From Pseudoflavonifractor sp. MSJ-30 (GTDB lineage: Bacteria > Bacillota > Clostridia > Oscillospirales > Oscillospiraceae): a stretch of 41,243 nt of DNA. The stretch is taken from NCBI RefSeq assembly GCF_018918045.1, contig NZ_JAHLPU010000040.1:1-41243 (forward strand), written 5' to 3'. This document shows, in pieces, positions 21,869 through 30,104 of this stretch. Both the position numbers and the translations under genes were made by a program. Within the stretch, counting starts at the first letter, position 1, and each line of letters opens with the position of its first letter. Under the pieces are notes generated by a model. It searched no databases and had not been told where the DNA came from. It saw only the letters and a list, made by a program, of their open reading frames with translations.

Positions 21869-23383
21869 ATGATCAAAAACATCGTGGATTACCTGGAGAT
21901 CACCGAACGAAAATACGGCAGTAAGATGGCCTATTGCGATGAAAACCGGGAAATCACCTTTTCCGGGTTGAAGGAAAGCGCCCTGGCCATTGCCGGGGGT
22001 CTGCTGGACCATGTGCGGATCGGCACGCCTGTGCTGGTCTATATGAACAAGAGCGTAGAGGTCATCGAGGCTTTTCTGGGCGTCGCCTACACCGGCGGCT
22101 TTTATGTGCCCATTGACATCCAGATGCCCTATGAGCGGGTAAAGCTGATTATCGACACGCTGGGAGCCAAAACCCTGCTGGCCCGCAGAGGGGACGAAAT
22201 CCCTGAGGCCGTGAAAAAGGATTGCACCGTATTCTATATTGAGGACTTCAAGGCGCGCTTCGTCGTCCGGCCGGACGAGATTCAGGCCCGGCAGCGCCGG
22301 TCCATCGACACGGATCCCGTGTATGCCATTTTCACCTCCGGCTCCACCGGCGTGCCAAAGGGCGTTCTGGTAAGCCACCGGTCCGTAATCAACTTCACGG
22401 AATGGTGGTGCGAGACCTTTGAATTTGACGAGAACGAGGTTTTCGCCAACCAGACCCCCTTCTACTTCGATGCCTCCGTCAAGGATATCTACGCCACGCT
22501 GCGCTGCGGCGCGACCATGCACATTGTTCCGAAGAAATACTTCTCCCTGCCAAAAAAGCTGGTTCACTACCTGAATGAGAAGCGGATCACCTGCATCGAC
22601 TGGGTGCCCTCCGCTCTGTGCATGATTGTCAATTTCCGGGCTCTGGACAAGGAGAAGCCGGAATACCTGAAAAAGGTCATGTTTCTGGGAGAGGTCATGC
22701 CCACGAAGCAGTTCAATATGTGGCGCGCCGCCCTGCCGGAGGTCAGATACGCCAACCTGTACGGCCCTACGGAGGCCACCGGCGACTGCACCTATTATAA
22801 AATCGAGCGGGAATTTGAGGATTCCGAGCCGATTCCCATCGGCTTTGCCTGCAACAATACGGAGGTTCTGCTGCTGGACGGCGATACCCTTGTTACCGAA
22901 AAGGACACCATTGGCGAAATCTGCGTCCGGGGCTGCTCTCTGGCCCACGGCTATTTCAACAACCCGGAAAAAACCGCCGAGGCCTTTGTCCGCAACCCCC
23001 TGCAGAAGAATTACTACGAACGGATCTACCGCACCGGCGATCTGGGAAAATACAACGCCTACGGCGAAATTGTCTTTATGGCCCGGAAGGACTCCCAGAT
23101 CAAGCACATGGGCCACCGCATCGAGCTGGGCGAGATTGAGACGGCCCTCAGCGCCGTGCCCGGCGTCCGCAGAGGCTGCTGCCTGTACGAACACAGCACC
23201 CAGAAAATCGTGGCTCTCTTCGAGGGGGACAGGGACACCAGAGAACTGACCGAGGCGCTGAAGGAAAAGCTGCCCGGCTATATGCTCCCCAACCGGTTTG
23301 TCGCCCTGAAGGAAATGCCCATCAATCTCAACGGAAAAATTGACAGAACTCTGCTGAAGCAGCTGTACATAAAGGAGAAATAA
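21869..23383 (+). CDS. dltA: DltA-like amino acid adenylation enzyme
   Basis: A 504-residue ANL-family adenylation enzyme that activates an amino acid with ATP and loads it on the carrier protein encoded next. Core motifs are FTSGSTGVPKGV, NLYGPTEATGDC, YRTGDLGKY and the C-terminal lysine motif NLNGKIDR. Overall it resembles DltA (D-alanine ligase for teichoic acid alanylation). One difference is notable: DltA proteins have F-C-G-E, whose cysteine lines the alanine pocket; here it is F-L273-G-E. The amino acid may therefore not be D-alanine. AAGGAGG sets the start. It is the first of four genes in order A-C-B-D. Confidence 0.85.
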   Translation: MIKNIVDYLEITERKYGSKMAYCDENREITFSGLKESALAIAGGLLDHVRIGTPVLVYMNKSVEVIEAFLGVAYTGGFYVPIDIQMPYERVKLIIDTLGAKTLLARRGDEIPEAVKKDCTVFYIEDFKARFVVRPDEIQARQRRSIDTDPVYAIFTSGSTGVPKGVLVSHRSVINFTEWWCETFEFDENEVFANQTPFYFDASVKDIYATLRCGATMHIVPKKYFSLPKKLVHYLNEKRITCIDWVPSALCMIVNFRALDKEKPEYLKKVMFLGEVMPTKQFNMWRAALPEVRYANLYGPTEATGDCTYYKIEREFEDSEPIPIGFACNNTEVLLLDGDTLVTEKDTIGEICVRGCSLAHGYFNNPEKTAEAFVRNPLQKNYYERIYRTGDLGKYNAYGEIVFMARKDSQIKHMGHRIELGEIETALSAVPGVRRGCCLYEHSTQKIVALFEGDRDTRELTEALKEKLPGYMLPNRFVALKEMPINLNGKIDRTLLKQLYIKEK

Positions 23384-23387
23384 AGCT

Positions 23388-23621
23388 ATGAGAGAACATA
23401 TTCTGGAAGTTCTGACATCCGTCCGGCCCGACGTGGACTTTACGCGGGAGACCAGCCTGATCGACGACAACATTCTGGAGTCCTTCGACGTGATCCAGAT
23501 CGTCACCTCCCTGATGGATGAATTTGACGTCGACATCGATGCCGACGACATTGAGCCCGAGAACCTGAACGATCTGGACGCCATCTGCGCCCTGGTAGAA
23601 AGCAAGCTGGCCGGGCGTTAA
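23388..23621 (+). CDS. dltC: DltC-like acyl carrier protein
   Basis: A 77-residue acidic four-helix carrier protein. S32 in the sequence LESFDVIQIV is the probable phosphopantetheine attachment site, in the DSFD/SFD context typical of DltC. It should accept the activated amino acid from the upstream ligase and present it to the MBOAT protein encoded directly downstream. It starts four bases after the ligase stop with AAAGGAG inside the ligase end, and its stop codon abuts the next ATG, so the three genes are translationally coupled. Confidence 0.9.
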   Translation: MREHILEVLTSVRPDVDFTRETSLIDDNILESFDVIQIVTSLMDEFDVDIDADDIEPENLNDLDAICALVESKLAGR

Positions 23622-25148
23622 ATGGAACTGAAGTCGTTAACCTATGTGGTCTTTGCCCTGGCGGTGGCGGCGCTCTACTATGGGGCCGGAGCCGTAAAAT
23701 ACGGGCAGCGGATTGTCCTGCTGGCGGCGAATCTGGTCTTTATCGCTGCGACCTCCGGCAAGAAATCCCTAGCGATTATCACGCTCTGCGTTGCCATTTC
23801 CTTTTTTGCGGGGCTATGCATTGAAAAGGCGGTTCTTGCGAATCAGAAAAGCAGGGCGCGCAGGCTCTTTTGGCTGGATGTAATTGTGTCCCTTGCGATC
23901 CTGTGCTATTTCAAGTTCTTTAAGGACACCTTTGTTCTGTTGCAGGGCTTTCTCGCGGGACGGGGCATTGCTGTCAGCGAATTGCTCTCGCCCATTGGCC
24001 TGTCCTATTTTACCCTGACTATGATTGCCTACGCCAATGACATTTACCACAAAAAGCACCCGGCTGAGCACAATTTCCTGAACTACTTCGTCTTTATCAC
24101 CTATTTCCCGTCCATCGTCCAGGGCCCCATCAACCTTTATAAGAAAACAGCCCCCCAGTTCAAACTCCGGCATCAACCCTCCGCGGAGAAAATCACCATG
24201 GGGCTTCAGCGTTCCCTGTGGGGCTATATCAAAAAGGTAGTTATCGCGGACCGGATCGGCATTCTGGTCATGGCCATTCTGAAGGATGAAGCCGCCGGTG
24301 GGTTCCTCCTTTTCTGGGCCATGGTGCTATACAGCTTCCAGATCTATGCGGATTTTTCCGGCGGCATCGATGTGATTATGGGCTTGTCCGAAATGCTGGA
24401 CATTTCGCTGACGGAAAATTTTCGTGCTCCTCTGGTTTCCAGAAGCATTACGGAATTCTGGCAGCGCTGGCATATGTCTCTGGGCGAGTTTATGGAGAAG
24501 TATCTGTACTATCCCATTGTGCTGAACCGCTCTGTTATGAAATTCTCCAAAAGAATCCACAACAGCTATCTGAAAAAAGTGTTTTCCGCCACGCTGGCCT
24601 CCGTGGTCGTCTTTGTGCTGGTGGGCATCTGGCACGGAACCGGCTGGAACTATGTGGTATACGGCTGCTACCAGGCGTTCTTTGTTTCCACCGCCGTACT
24701 GCTGGGGCCCTGGTATAAAAAGGTGCGGGCGGGGCTGCATATCAACGAGAACGCGGCGAGCTGGAAGCTCTTCCAGTCCCTGCGCACCTTCCTCATCCTG
24801 ACCTTCGGCCGCTTCTTCATCCGGGCAAAGGATCTGCCCCAGGCCTTTTCCCTTATGCGGCGGACTTTCCGGAATTTCAGCTGGCGGCAGATATACGTCC
24901 TGTTTGACGGTACGCTGAGCAATTACGGTCTGGACTGCAAAAACATCCAGCTGATGTATCTGGGCATTCTGCTGCTGATCGCCGTGGATATCCTCCACGA
25001 GCGGAAGGTGAAGCTCCGGGAAACCCTCTGCCGTCAGGACGTAGTAACCCGATTTGTCATCTATCTGCTGGCCGTCTTCGCCATTGTGATCTTTGGCATC
25101 TATGGGCCGGAGTTCAGCAGTTCTTCCTTCATCTATCAGGAATTCTAG
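23622..25148 (+). CDS. dltB: DltB-like MBOAT membrane acyltransferase
   Basis: A 508-residue polytopic membrane-bound O-acyltransferase. The active-site histidine is H338 in VGIWHGTGWNYVVYG, and the preceding ITEFWQRWHMSLGEF segment is the other conserved MBOAT motif. By analogy with DltB, it moves the aminoacyl group from the carrier protein across the membrane to an extracellular acceptor. It begins immediately at the carrier stop (TAAATG), with only a weak ribosome site of its own, which suggests translational coupling. The acceptor polymer is not visible from the sequence. Confidence 0.92.
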   Translation: MELKSLTYVVFALAVAALYYGAGAVKYGQRIVLLAANLVFIAATSGKKSLAIITLCVAISFFAGLCIEKAVLANQKSRARRLFWLDVIVSLAILCYFKFFKDTFVLLQGFLAGRGIAVSELLSPIGLSYFTLTMIAYANDIYHKKHPAEHNFLNYFVFITYFPSIVQGPINLYKKTAPQFKLRHQPSAEKITMGLQRSLWGYIKKVVIADRIGILVMAILKDEAAGGFLLFWAMVLYSFQIYADFSGGIDVIMGLSEMLDISLTENFRAPLVSRSITEFWQRWHMSLGEFMEKYLYYPIVLNRSVMKFSKRIHNSYLKKVFSATLASVVVFVLVGIWHGTGWNYVVYGCYQAFFVSTAVLLGPWYKKVRAGLHINENAASWKLFQSLRTFLILTFGRFFIRAKDLPQAFSLMRRTFRNFSWRQIYVLFDGTLSNYGLDCKNIQLMYLGILLLIAVDILHERKVKLRETLCRQDVVTRFVIYLLAVFAIVIFGIYGPEFSSSSFIYQEF

Positions 25149-25163
25149 GGGGAAGCCGCGTTT

Positions 25164-26237
25164 ATGAAAAAGTTTTGCATCCGAATTCTCGTTTTTATTC
25201 TGCTCTTCGCCCTGTGCTTTGCCGGGCTGCAAGGTATTCTGCACTACAGATGGTCCGGCAATGAGGACCTGTATACCAGAAACATCCTCTATTCTCAGGC
25301 AAGCCCCGATTCTATCGACGTCCTGTGCATTGGCACCAGTGAGCTGTATGCCATGTATGACCCTATCGTGACCTATGAGGAGGCGGGCATCACCGGCTAT
25401 AACTTTGCGATCACCTTCCGCTGTGCCATGACGGCCTACTACCAGCTGCTCTACGCCCTGGAATATCAGACGCCCAGTGTGGTCATCTGCGACTTCGTTT
25501 CCCTGTTTGACGATGTGCTGCCCAGAAATCAGGAAAGCATCTACCGGAAGGTCGTGGAGAGTATGCCGGACAAGGCCCTGAAGGAGCAGATGATCCGGGA
25601 AATCTGCGCCGTGGACGATACCCAGTCCTATCTTTCCTGGAAGTTCCCCATGCTCCGGTATCACAGCCTGTGGAGCGAGCTGACGGAAGAAAACTTCCAG
25701 CCGGACCATCAGGTGAACGCCGCTTACCCCGCTTTCAAAAAGGGGGCCATGCTCAATAACGAGCGCTATCAGAAGGAACCCCTGGCCATCACGCCGGACC
25801 TCTGGGATTACACGGAGGCGGTGGATACCTTTTCCGAATTCAGCGTCGGGTATTATGACAAAATCATAGAGCTTTGCAGGAGCAAGGGCATTGAGGTTGT
25901 GGCCGTTACCCCGCCAAAAATCCAGGACGCGGCCATCTATGCCGCCAAAGCAGACAAAATGCACGCCTATTTTGAAGCCCGGGAGGTTCCCTGGCTGAAT
26001 TACTGCACCTATGACCAGGTCCAGCGTCTGGGGCTGAACCTGGAGGATTATTACTATGACCGCAGCCACCTGAACGTCTCCGGCTCCATCGTCCTGTCCA
26101 GGGCGCTGGCCCACGATTTGACGGAAGTCATGAATCTGGAGGATCACCGGGGTGACCCGGCCTACGCCGCCGAATGGGAAGATGTTCTGCCCCAGTTCCA
26201 CACCTGGCTGGACGAGATCGGCGTCAGCGCGTCCTGA
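25164..26237 (+). CDS. DltD-like SGNH-fold membrane-anchored protein
   Basis: A 357-residue protein with one N-terminal membrane anchor (about 5-24) and an extracellular SGNH/GDSL-like domain. S59 in CIGTSELYAMYDP matches the GSSEL motif of DltD, and D299-x-x-H302 in YYDRSHLNVSGS supplies the other catalytic residues expected for this fold. It is somewhat shorter than typical DltD. It is the last gene of the operon (15-base gap, GGGGGA ribosome site) and is the likely final transferase or editing enzyme for the extracellular modification. It ends six bases from the convergent permease gene with no terminator hairpin visible. Confidence 0.8.
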   Translation: MKKFCIRILVFILLFALCFAGLQGILHYRWSGNEDLYTRNILYSQASPDSIDVLCIGTSELYAMYDPIVTYEEAGITGYNFAITFRCAMTAYYQLLYALEYQTPSVVICDFVSLFDDVLPRNQESIYRKVVESMPDKALKEQMIREICAVDDTQSYLSWKFPMLRYHSLWSELTEENFQPDHQVNAAYPAFKKGAMLNNERYQKEPLAITPDLWDYTEAVDTFSEFSVGYYDKIIELCRSKGIEVVAVTPPKIQDAAIYAAKADKMHAYFEAREVPWLNYCTYDQVQRLGLNLEDYYYDRSHLNVSGSIVLSRALAHDLTEVMNLEDHRGDPAYAAEWEDVLPQFHTWLDEIGVSAS

Positions 26238-26243
26238 CCTGTC

Positions 26244-27431
26244 TCAGCTCCGTGCGTCCGCCTTCTTCATGAACTCCATGTAAAGGCTATACAGCACCGC
26301 GCAGACCGGGACGCCGAAAAGCATTCCCAGTATCCCGAACGCCTCGCCGCCGACCGTGACGGCCATCAGTACAAGCAAGCCGGGGAGGCCAACGGACTTC
26401 CCCACAACCTTTGGATAGATCAGATTGCCCTCCACCTGCTGTAAAATCAGCAGGAAGATAACAAACCACACCGCTTTGACGGGGTTCGCAAGCAGGATCA
26501 GAAGCGTTCCCAGTCCGCCGCCAAGCCACGCGCCAAAGATTGGGACCAGCGCGGTAACGGCAACGAACGCGGAAACCGCGCCGGCATAGGGAATTCCCAG
26601 AATCAGCATTCCCAAAAGGCAGAGAACCCCGATAATGACAGCCTCGGTAAGCTGTCCACTGACAAAGTTTGTGAAGGTCTGGTTCGTAAGCGCAGCGATG
26701 CTCAGGAGTCGCTGCGCTTTTCTCTGCGGCAGCACCGTTACGGCCAGCCTTTTCATATGGGCAGCCACAACTTCCTTTTGGGCAAGCAGATACAGGGCAA
26801 ACACGAAGGCCAGCAGCACATCCACCAGTCCCGAAAGAATCGACGTCGCCGCTCCCCACGTCACCGTAATGATCCCGCTGCCCTCATTGTTGATAAAGGC
26901 CGTGATTTTTTCGATCAGCAGGTCGGTATCGATGGTGTATTCCGGCAGGACAATATTATACCGCTGTGCGAAACGAACGGTATCGGACCACCAGTGCCCG
27001 ATTTTCTCGGTGTACCCCGGAACATTGCGGATAAACTCCTCGCCGGATTCCCGCAGGCTCGGAATCATCATAAAAACGACGGCAAACAGGAAGCCAAGCA
27101 CCAGCGCGGTGCTGAGCGTGAGGCATACGGGTCTGGCAAGCTTCCGGGGCGCTTTCCCGAATACCCTGTGCCAGCGGCGCTCCAGCGGCTGGAGTACCAC
27201 ATTGATGAGGAACGCAATGCCGCCGCCAAGCAGGAACGGGGAAAACAGCGCAAGCACCCTACCGCAGCCCTGGGCCACAGTCTCCAGATTGAGAAGCGCC
27301 CACACGAAGAGAATCAGCAGCAGCGCCACCCGGACGATGTACCGGACAATGCTTTTGTCGGGCATTCCGCTATTCCGGCAGTCGGCATTGCCGCGCCGGT
27401 CTTCGGCAGTATCCTGTGAATTTTTTGCCAT
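26244..27431 (-). CDS. AI-2E family transporter (PerM/YdiK-like)
   Basis: A 395-residue membrane protein of the AI-2E exporter family, with about seven to eight membrane segments. Family features are the N-terminal SPFLLGGGIAFLINVVLQPL, the central YLLAQKE, the C-terminal VPIFGAWLGGGLG, and VEGNLIYPKVVGKSVGLPGLLVL. Members export small molecules or ions, and some are sodium/proton antiporters; the substrate is undetermined. An unusual polar N-terminal extension of about 25 residues precedes the first helix. GGGAGGA sets the start. It follows the CNNM-type gene by 15 bases in one operon. Confidence 0.92.
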   Translation of the reverse strand: MAKNSQDTAEDRRGNADCRNSGMPDKSIVRYIVRVALLLILFVWALLNLETVAQGCGRVLALFSPFLLGGGIAFLINVVLQPLERRWHRVFGKAPRKLARPVCLTLSTALVLGFLFAVVFMMIPSLRESGEEFIRNVPGYTEKIGHWWSDTVRFAQRYNIVLPEYTIDTDLLIEKITAFINNEGSGIITVTWGAATSILSGLVDVLLAFVFALYLLAQKEVVAAHMKRLAVTVLPQRKAQRLLSIAALTNQTFTNFVSGQLTEAVIIGVLCLLGMLILGIPYAGAVSAFVAVTALVPIFGAWLGGGLGTLLILLANPVKAVWFVIFLLILQQVEGNLIYPKVVGKSVGLPGLLVLMAVTVGGEAFGILGMLFGVPVCAVLYSLYMEFMKKADARS

Positions 27432-27446
27432 AGTTCCTCCCTGCCG

Positions 27447-28697
27447 CTACTGCGGGCATTCCTGTGCCGCGGCACATTGCTTTACCGTGATTGCGGATAC
27501 TCTGTAGGCGCTCAGCTCGGAAACCGTGATCTCCAGATGCTGTGCGGTGAAGGATTCCCCCTTGACAGGGACCCTGTTCAGCTGCTCCATGACCCAGCCG
27601 CCCACAGAAACACTGTCGGACTCCAGCTTGACGTCAAAGAAGTCCATAAAATCCTCCAGGCTCACCGAGCAATCCACCCGGTATGTGTCTTCTCCCAGCT
27701 TTTTGAAGTCCTCTTCCACTTCATCGTGTTCGTCCCAGATTTCGCCCACCAGCTCCTCCAGAATATCCTCCATGGTGACAATGCCCAGCGTTCCCCCGAA
27801 ATCGTCCACAACCACGGCGATATGGGACTTCTTATGCTGGAGCATTTTCAGAATATCCCGGATTTTTGTGTGCTGATAGACAAACAGAGGCTCCGTCATA
27901 ATCTCCGCAATAGGCTGGTCTGTCATGCTGCCGTTGATGTAAAAATCCTTCTGATGGAGAACACCGACTATCTGGTCAATGGTATCCCGATAGACCAGCA
28001 GGCGGGAAAAACGGGACTGCGTAAAGGCTTGCGCGATTTCCGCATGGCTCTCATTGACGTCCACGGCTTCCAGCTCAATCCGGTGCGTCAGAATTTCCTC
28101 CGCCGTCAGTTCCCGAAACTCCAGCGCGTTTCGCAGAAGCTCACCCTCGTTTTCGTCAATGCTGCCGTCCTGTTCCACGTCCTCCATGAACAGAAGCAAT
28201 TCCTCATGGGACATTTTCGCGTTGTTATCTGTCTTAACGAAATGGGAGACGAGCCGCTTCCACTGGGAAAAGAGGAAATTCAGCGGCGTCAGTACCCATA
28301 TCCACAGATGGATAAAGGGCGCGCTGAACATGGCGAACCGCTCGGGCATGTCCTTTGCGATGCTCTTGGGTGTGATCTCCCCAAAAATCAGGACGACCAC
28401 CGTCACAACCACCGTGGAGATCGTGGCCCCGGCATCCCCGTAGAGTTCGACAAACAAAAGGGTTCCAATGGACGCGACAGAGATGTTTACAATGTTGTTT
28501 CCGATCAGAATGGTGGAAATCAGCCTGTCATAGTCCTCGGCAAGCCGGAGCGCCAGCGCCGCCCGCTTGTTTCCGTCATCGGCCAGAACCTTCAGTCTGG
28601 TTTTGTTCAAAGAAGAGAATGCCGTTTCTGTCGCGCTGAAATAGGCGGACATGGCAACGCAGGCCACCATTGCGAAAATACTTCCAAAATAATTCAT
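27447..28697 (-). CDS. CNNM/CorC-HlyC family protein (DUF21, CBS pair)
   Basis: A 416-residue protein with a DUF21 membrane domain (about 1-150, with AYFSATETAFSSLNKTRL and IFGEITPKSIAKD), a CBS pair (about 205-320, including IAVVVDDFGGTLGIVTMEDILEE), and a C-terminal CorC_HlyC domain. Relatives (CNNM, YtfL, CorC, MpfA) are linked to magnesium/cobalt efflux. The start at 28697 has AAAGGAG upstream; a longer in-frame start at 28730 lacks one. It is co-transcribed with the permease. A possible leader peptide and a hairpin lie upstream in its 190-base leader. Confidence 0.92.
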   Translation of the reverse strand: MNYFGSIFAMVACVAMSAYFSATETAFSSLNKTRLKVLADDGNKRAALALRLAEDYDRLISTILIGNNIVNISVASIGTLLFVELYGDAGATISTVVVTVVVLIFGEITPKSIAKDMPERFAMFSAPFIHLWIWVLTPLNFLFSQWKRLVSHFVKTDNNAKMSHEELLLFMEDVEQDGSIDENEGELLRNALEFRELTAEEILTHRIELEAVDVNESHAEIAQAFTQSRFSRLLVYRDTIDQIVGVLHQKDFYINGSMTDQPIAEIMTEPLFVYQHTKIRDILKMLQHKKSHIAVVVDDFGGTLGIVTMEDILEELVGEIWDEHDEVEEDFKKLGEDTYRVDCSVSLEDFMDFFDVKLESDSVSVGGWVMEQLNRVPVKGESFTAQHLEITVSELSAYRVSAITVKQCAAAQECPQ

Positions 28698-28721
28698 ACA
28701 AAGCTCCTTTATTTTCTGTTC

Positions 28722-28740
28722 ATGCCGCAAAAAACGGCAT
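28722..28740 (-). promoter_or_regulatory. Hairpin between leader peptide and CNNM ribosome site
   Basis: On the minus strand ATGCCG, a loop TTTTTTG and CGGCAT form a 6-base stem that directly follows the stop codon of the putative leader peptide and precedes AAAGGAG of the CNNM gene. Its position suits translational or transcriptional attenuation. The stem is short. Confidence 0.4.
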
Positions 28741-28742
28741 AC

Positions 28743-28838
28743 CTATGCCCTATACCGCAGCAAAGGGCGCAGATATGCCATATACAAACAGACTATATCG
28801 GGGCAATTGTCCGTATCGCCGCTACTGTCGTATTCCAC
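28743..28838 (-). CDS. Possible 31-residue leader peptide of the CNNM gene
   Basis: A GTG-started frame of 31 codons has a strong ribosome site (GGAGGAGG, 5-base spacing) and lies within the CNNM leader. The N-terminal half is acidic (five Asp/Glu in the first 14: VEYDSSGDTDNCPD); the C-terminal half is basic and hydrophobic (ending RPLLRYRA). Acidic leader peptides are known to control Mg transporter genes in enterobacteria by destabilising ribosomes at low Mg. The ribosome site and frame are seen; translation and function are inferred. Confidence 0.45.
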   Translation of the reverse strand: MEYDSSGDTDNCPDIVCLYMAYLRPLLRYRA

Positions 28839-28895
28839 GAAATCCTCCTCCTTCTCCCGTCTGTCATTCACAGGGCCCGGGGTTTTATGCTTTTT

Positions 28896-28904
28896 ATCAT
28901 ACCA
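28896..28904 (-). promoter_or_regulatory. Extended -10 element of the CNNM operon
   Basis: Minus strand TGGTATGAT (28904-28896) is a good extended -10 box without a clear -35 hexamer. It would start transcription near 28889, giving a leader of about 190 bases with the small open frame. Confidence 0.45.
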
Positions 28905-28965
28905 TATCCGCGGTGTAGATTTGGTAAAGAAACCGGCGCAGTTTCCTGTCATCCGGGAGAAATTC

Positions 28966-28994
28966 TTGAAGTGCCTCTTCCCATGGCGTATAAT
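28966..28994 (+). promoter_or_regulatory. Promoter of the KdpD/KdpE-like operon
   Basis: TTGAAG (28966-28971), a 17-base spacer and a perfect TATAAT (28989-28994). The leader is about 20 bases. Confidence 0.75.
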
Positions 28995-29021
28995 GGGGGA
29001 AATATATCGGGAGAGATCGCT

Positions 29022-30104
29022 ATGAAAAGTCGCCAACAGCAAAAAGATATTCTGTTTTCGGTCCTTGTCTTCTGTGGTTCCTTTGCCGTCAATCTTTTGA
29101 TTCAGAAGATTTTTACCACACAGACGCTGGTTCCCATGATTTTCGTTTTCGGCGTATTCCTGATTTCGCTGAAGACCCACGGATATTGCTGCGGCATTGT
29201 TTCCGCCATTGTCAGCGTGTTCGCGGTGAATTTCGCGTTTACCTACCCATATTACGCCTTTGATTTTTTTGTGGAGGAAAGCATTTTTTCCGCCGTCATT
29301 ATGCTGATAATCGCCATTTCCACCAGCACGCTGAACATTCGGATCCGGGAGCAGGAAATGCTGCGGGTGCGGGAGCAGGAGAAGCTGCGCTCGGAAAGCG
29401 AAAAAGAGCGCATGCGGGGCAATCTGCTGCGGGCGATCTCCCACGACCTGCGCACGCCCCTTACCTCCATATACGGGTCCACCTCCACGCTTATTTCCAA
29501 ATATGACGCGCTTTCCAAGACCCAGCAGCTGAAGCTGCTGGGGGAAATTCAGGAGGACAGCGAATGGCTGATCCGCATGGTTGAGAATCTGCTGTCTGTT
29601 ACAAGAATCGACGATGCGAAGGTCGAGGTCGTTAAAACGCCGACTGTTCTGGACGAGCTGATTGACTCCGTGCTTATGAAGTTTTCCAAAAAGTATCCGC
29701 ATCAAAGGGTTATCACCGATATTCCGGATGATTTTGTGGATATTCCCATGGACTCCATTCTGATAGAACAGGTGCTGCTGAATCTTCTGGAAAACGCCGT
29801 ATTTCACGCAAAGGGCATGACGGAGCTGCGCCTGTCCGTCTTCCTGATAGATGGGAAAGCCATATTTGAGGTTGCCGACAACGGCTGCGGCATTCCGGCG
29901 GAAGCGCTGGACAGGATTTTTGCCGGAAGCTATGAAAAGTCCGCCGCGCCGGTGGATGGGACACGCAGCAATATGGGGATCGGATTATCGGTATGTGCCG
30001 CTATTATCAAAGCCCACGGCGGCGAGATTTCCGCGGAAAACAGGCCGGGGGGCGGCGCTGTATTCCGCTTTTCTCTGGAAAGAGAGTGTGACGATGAGCA
30101 ATAA
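29022..30104 (+). CDS. Short KdpD-like sensor histidine kinase
   Basis: A 360-residue kinase. It has four tight membrane segments of the DUF4118/KdpD type (about 10-105, with KTHGYCCGIVSAIVSVFAVN), a charged coiled coil (about 108-130), a HisKA domain with H141 in ISHDLRTPLTSIYG, and an ATPase domain (NLLENAVFHA, ADNGCGIP, GIGLSVCAAI). The N-terminal KdpD and universal-stress-protein domains of full KdpD are missing, so potassium sensing through them is not possible. The start at 29022 follows GGGAGAG. The regulator gene overlaps its 3' end by 11 bases. No kdpFABC genes are nearby. Confidence 0.9.
   Translation: MKSRQQQKDILFSVLVFCGSFAVNLLIQKIFTTQTLVPMIFVFGVFLISLKTHGYCCGIVSAIVSVFAVNFAFTYPYYAFDFFVEESIFSAVIMLIIAISTSTLNIRIREQEMLRVREQEKLRSESEKERMRGNLLRAISHDLRTPLTSIYGSTSTLISKYDALSKTQQLKLLGEIQEDSEWLIRMVENLLSVTRIDDAKVEVVKTPTVLDELIDSVLMKFSKKYPHQRVITDIPDDFVDIPMDSILIEQVLLNLLENAVFHAKGMTELRLSVFLIDGKAIFEVADNGCGIPAEALDRIFAGSYEKSAAPVDGTRSNMGIGLSVCAAIIKAHGGEISAENRPGGGAVFRFSLERECDDEQ

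Noticed and set aside
21672..21872. 66-codon plus-strand frame upstream of the dltA-like gene
   Set aside because: It runs through the promoter of the operon, has no ribosome site, and its sequence is not protein-like.
28698..28889. Mg riboswitch (M-box or ykkC type) in the CNNM leader
   Set aside because: The leader is only about 190 bases, mostly occupied by the small open frame, and I see none of the conserved riboswitch core sequences.
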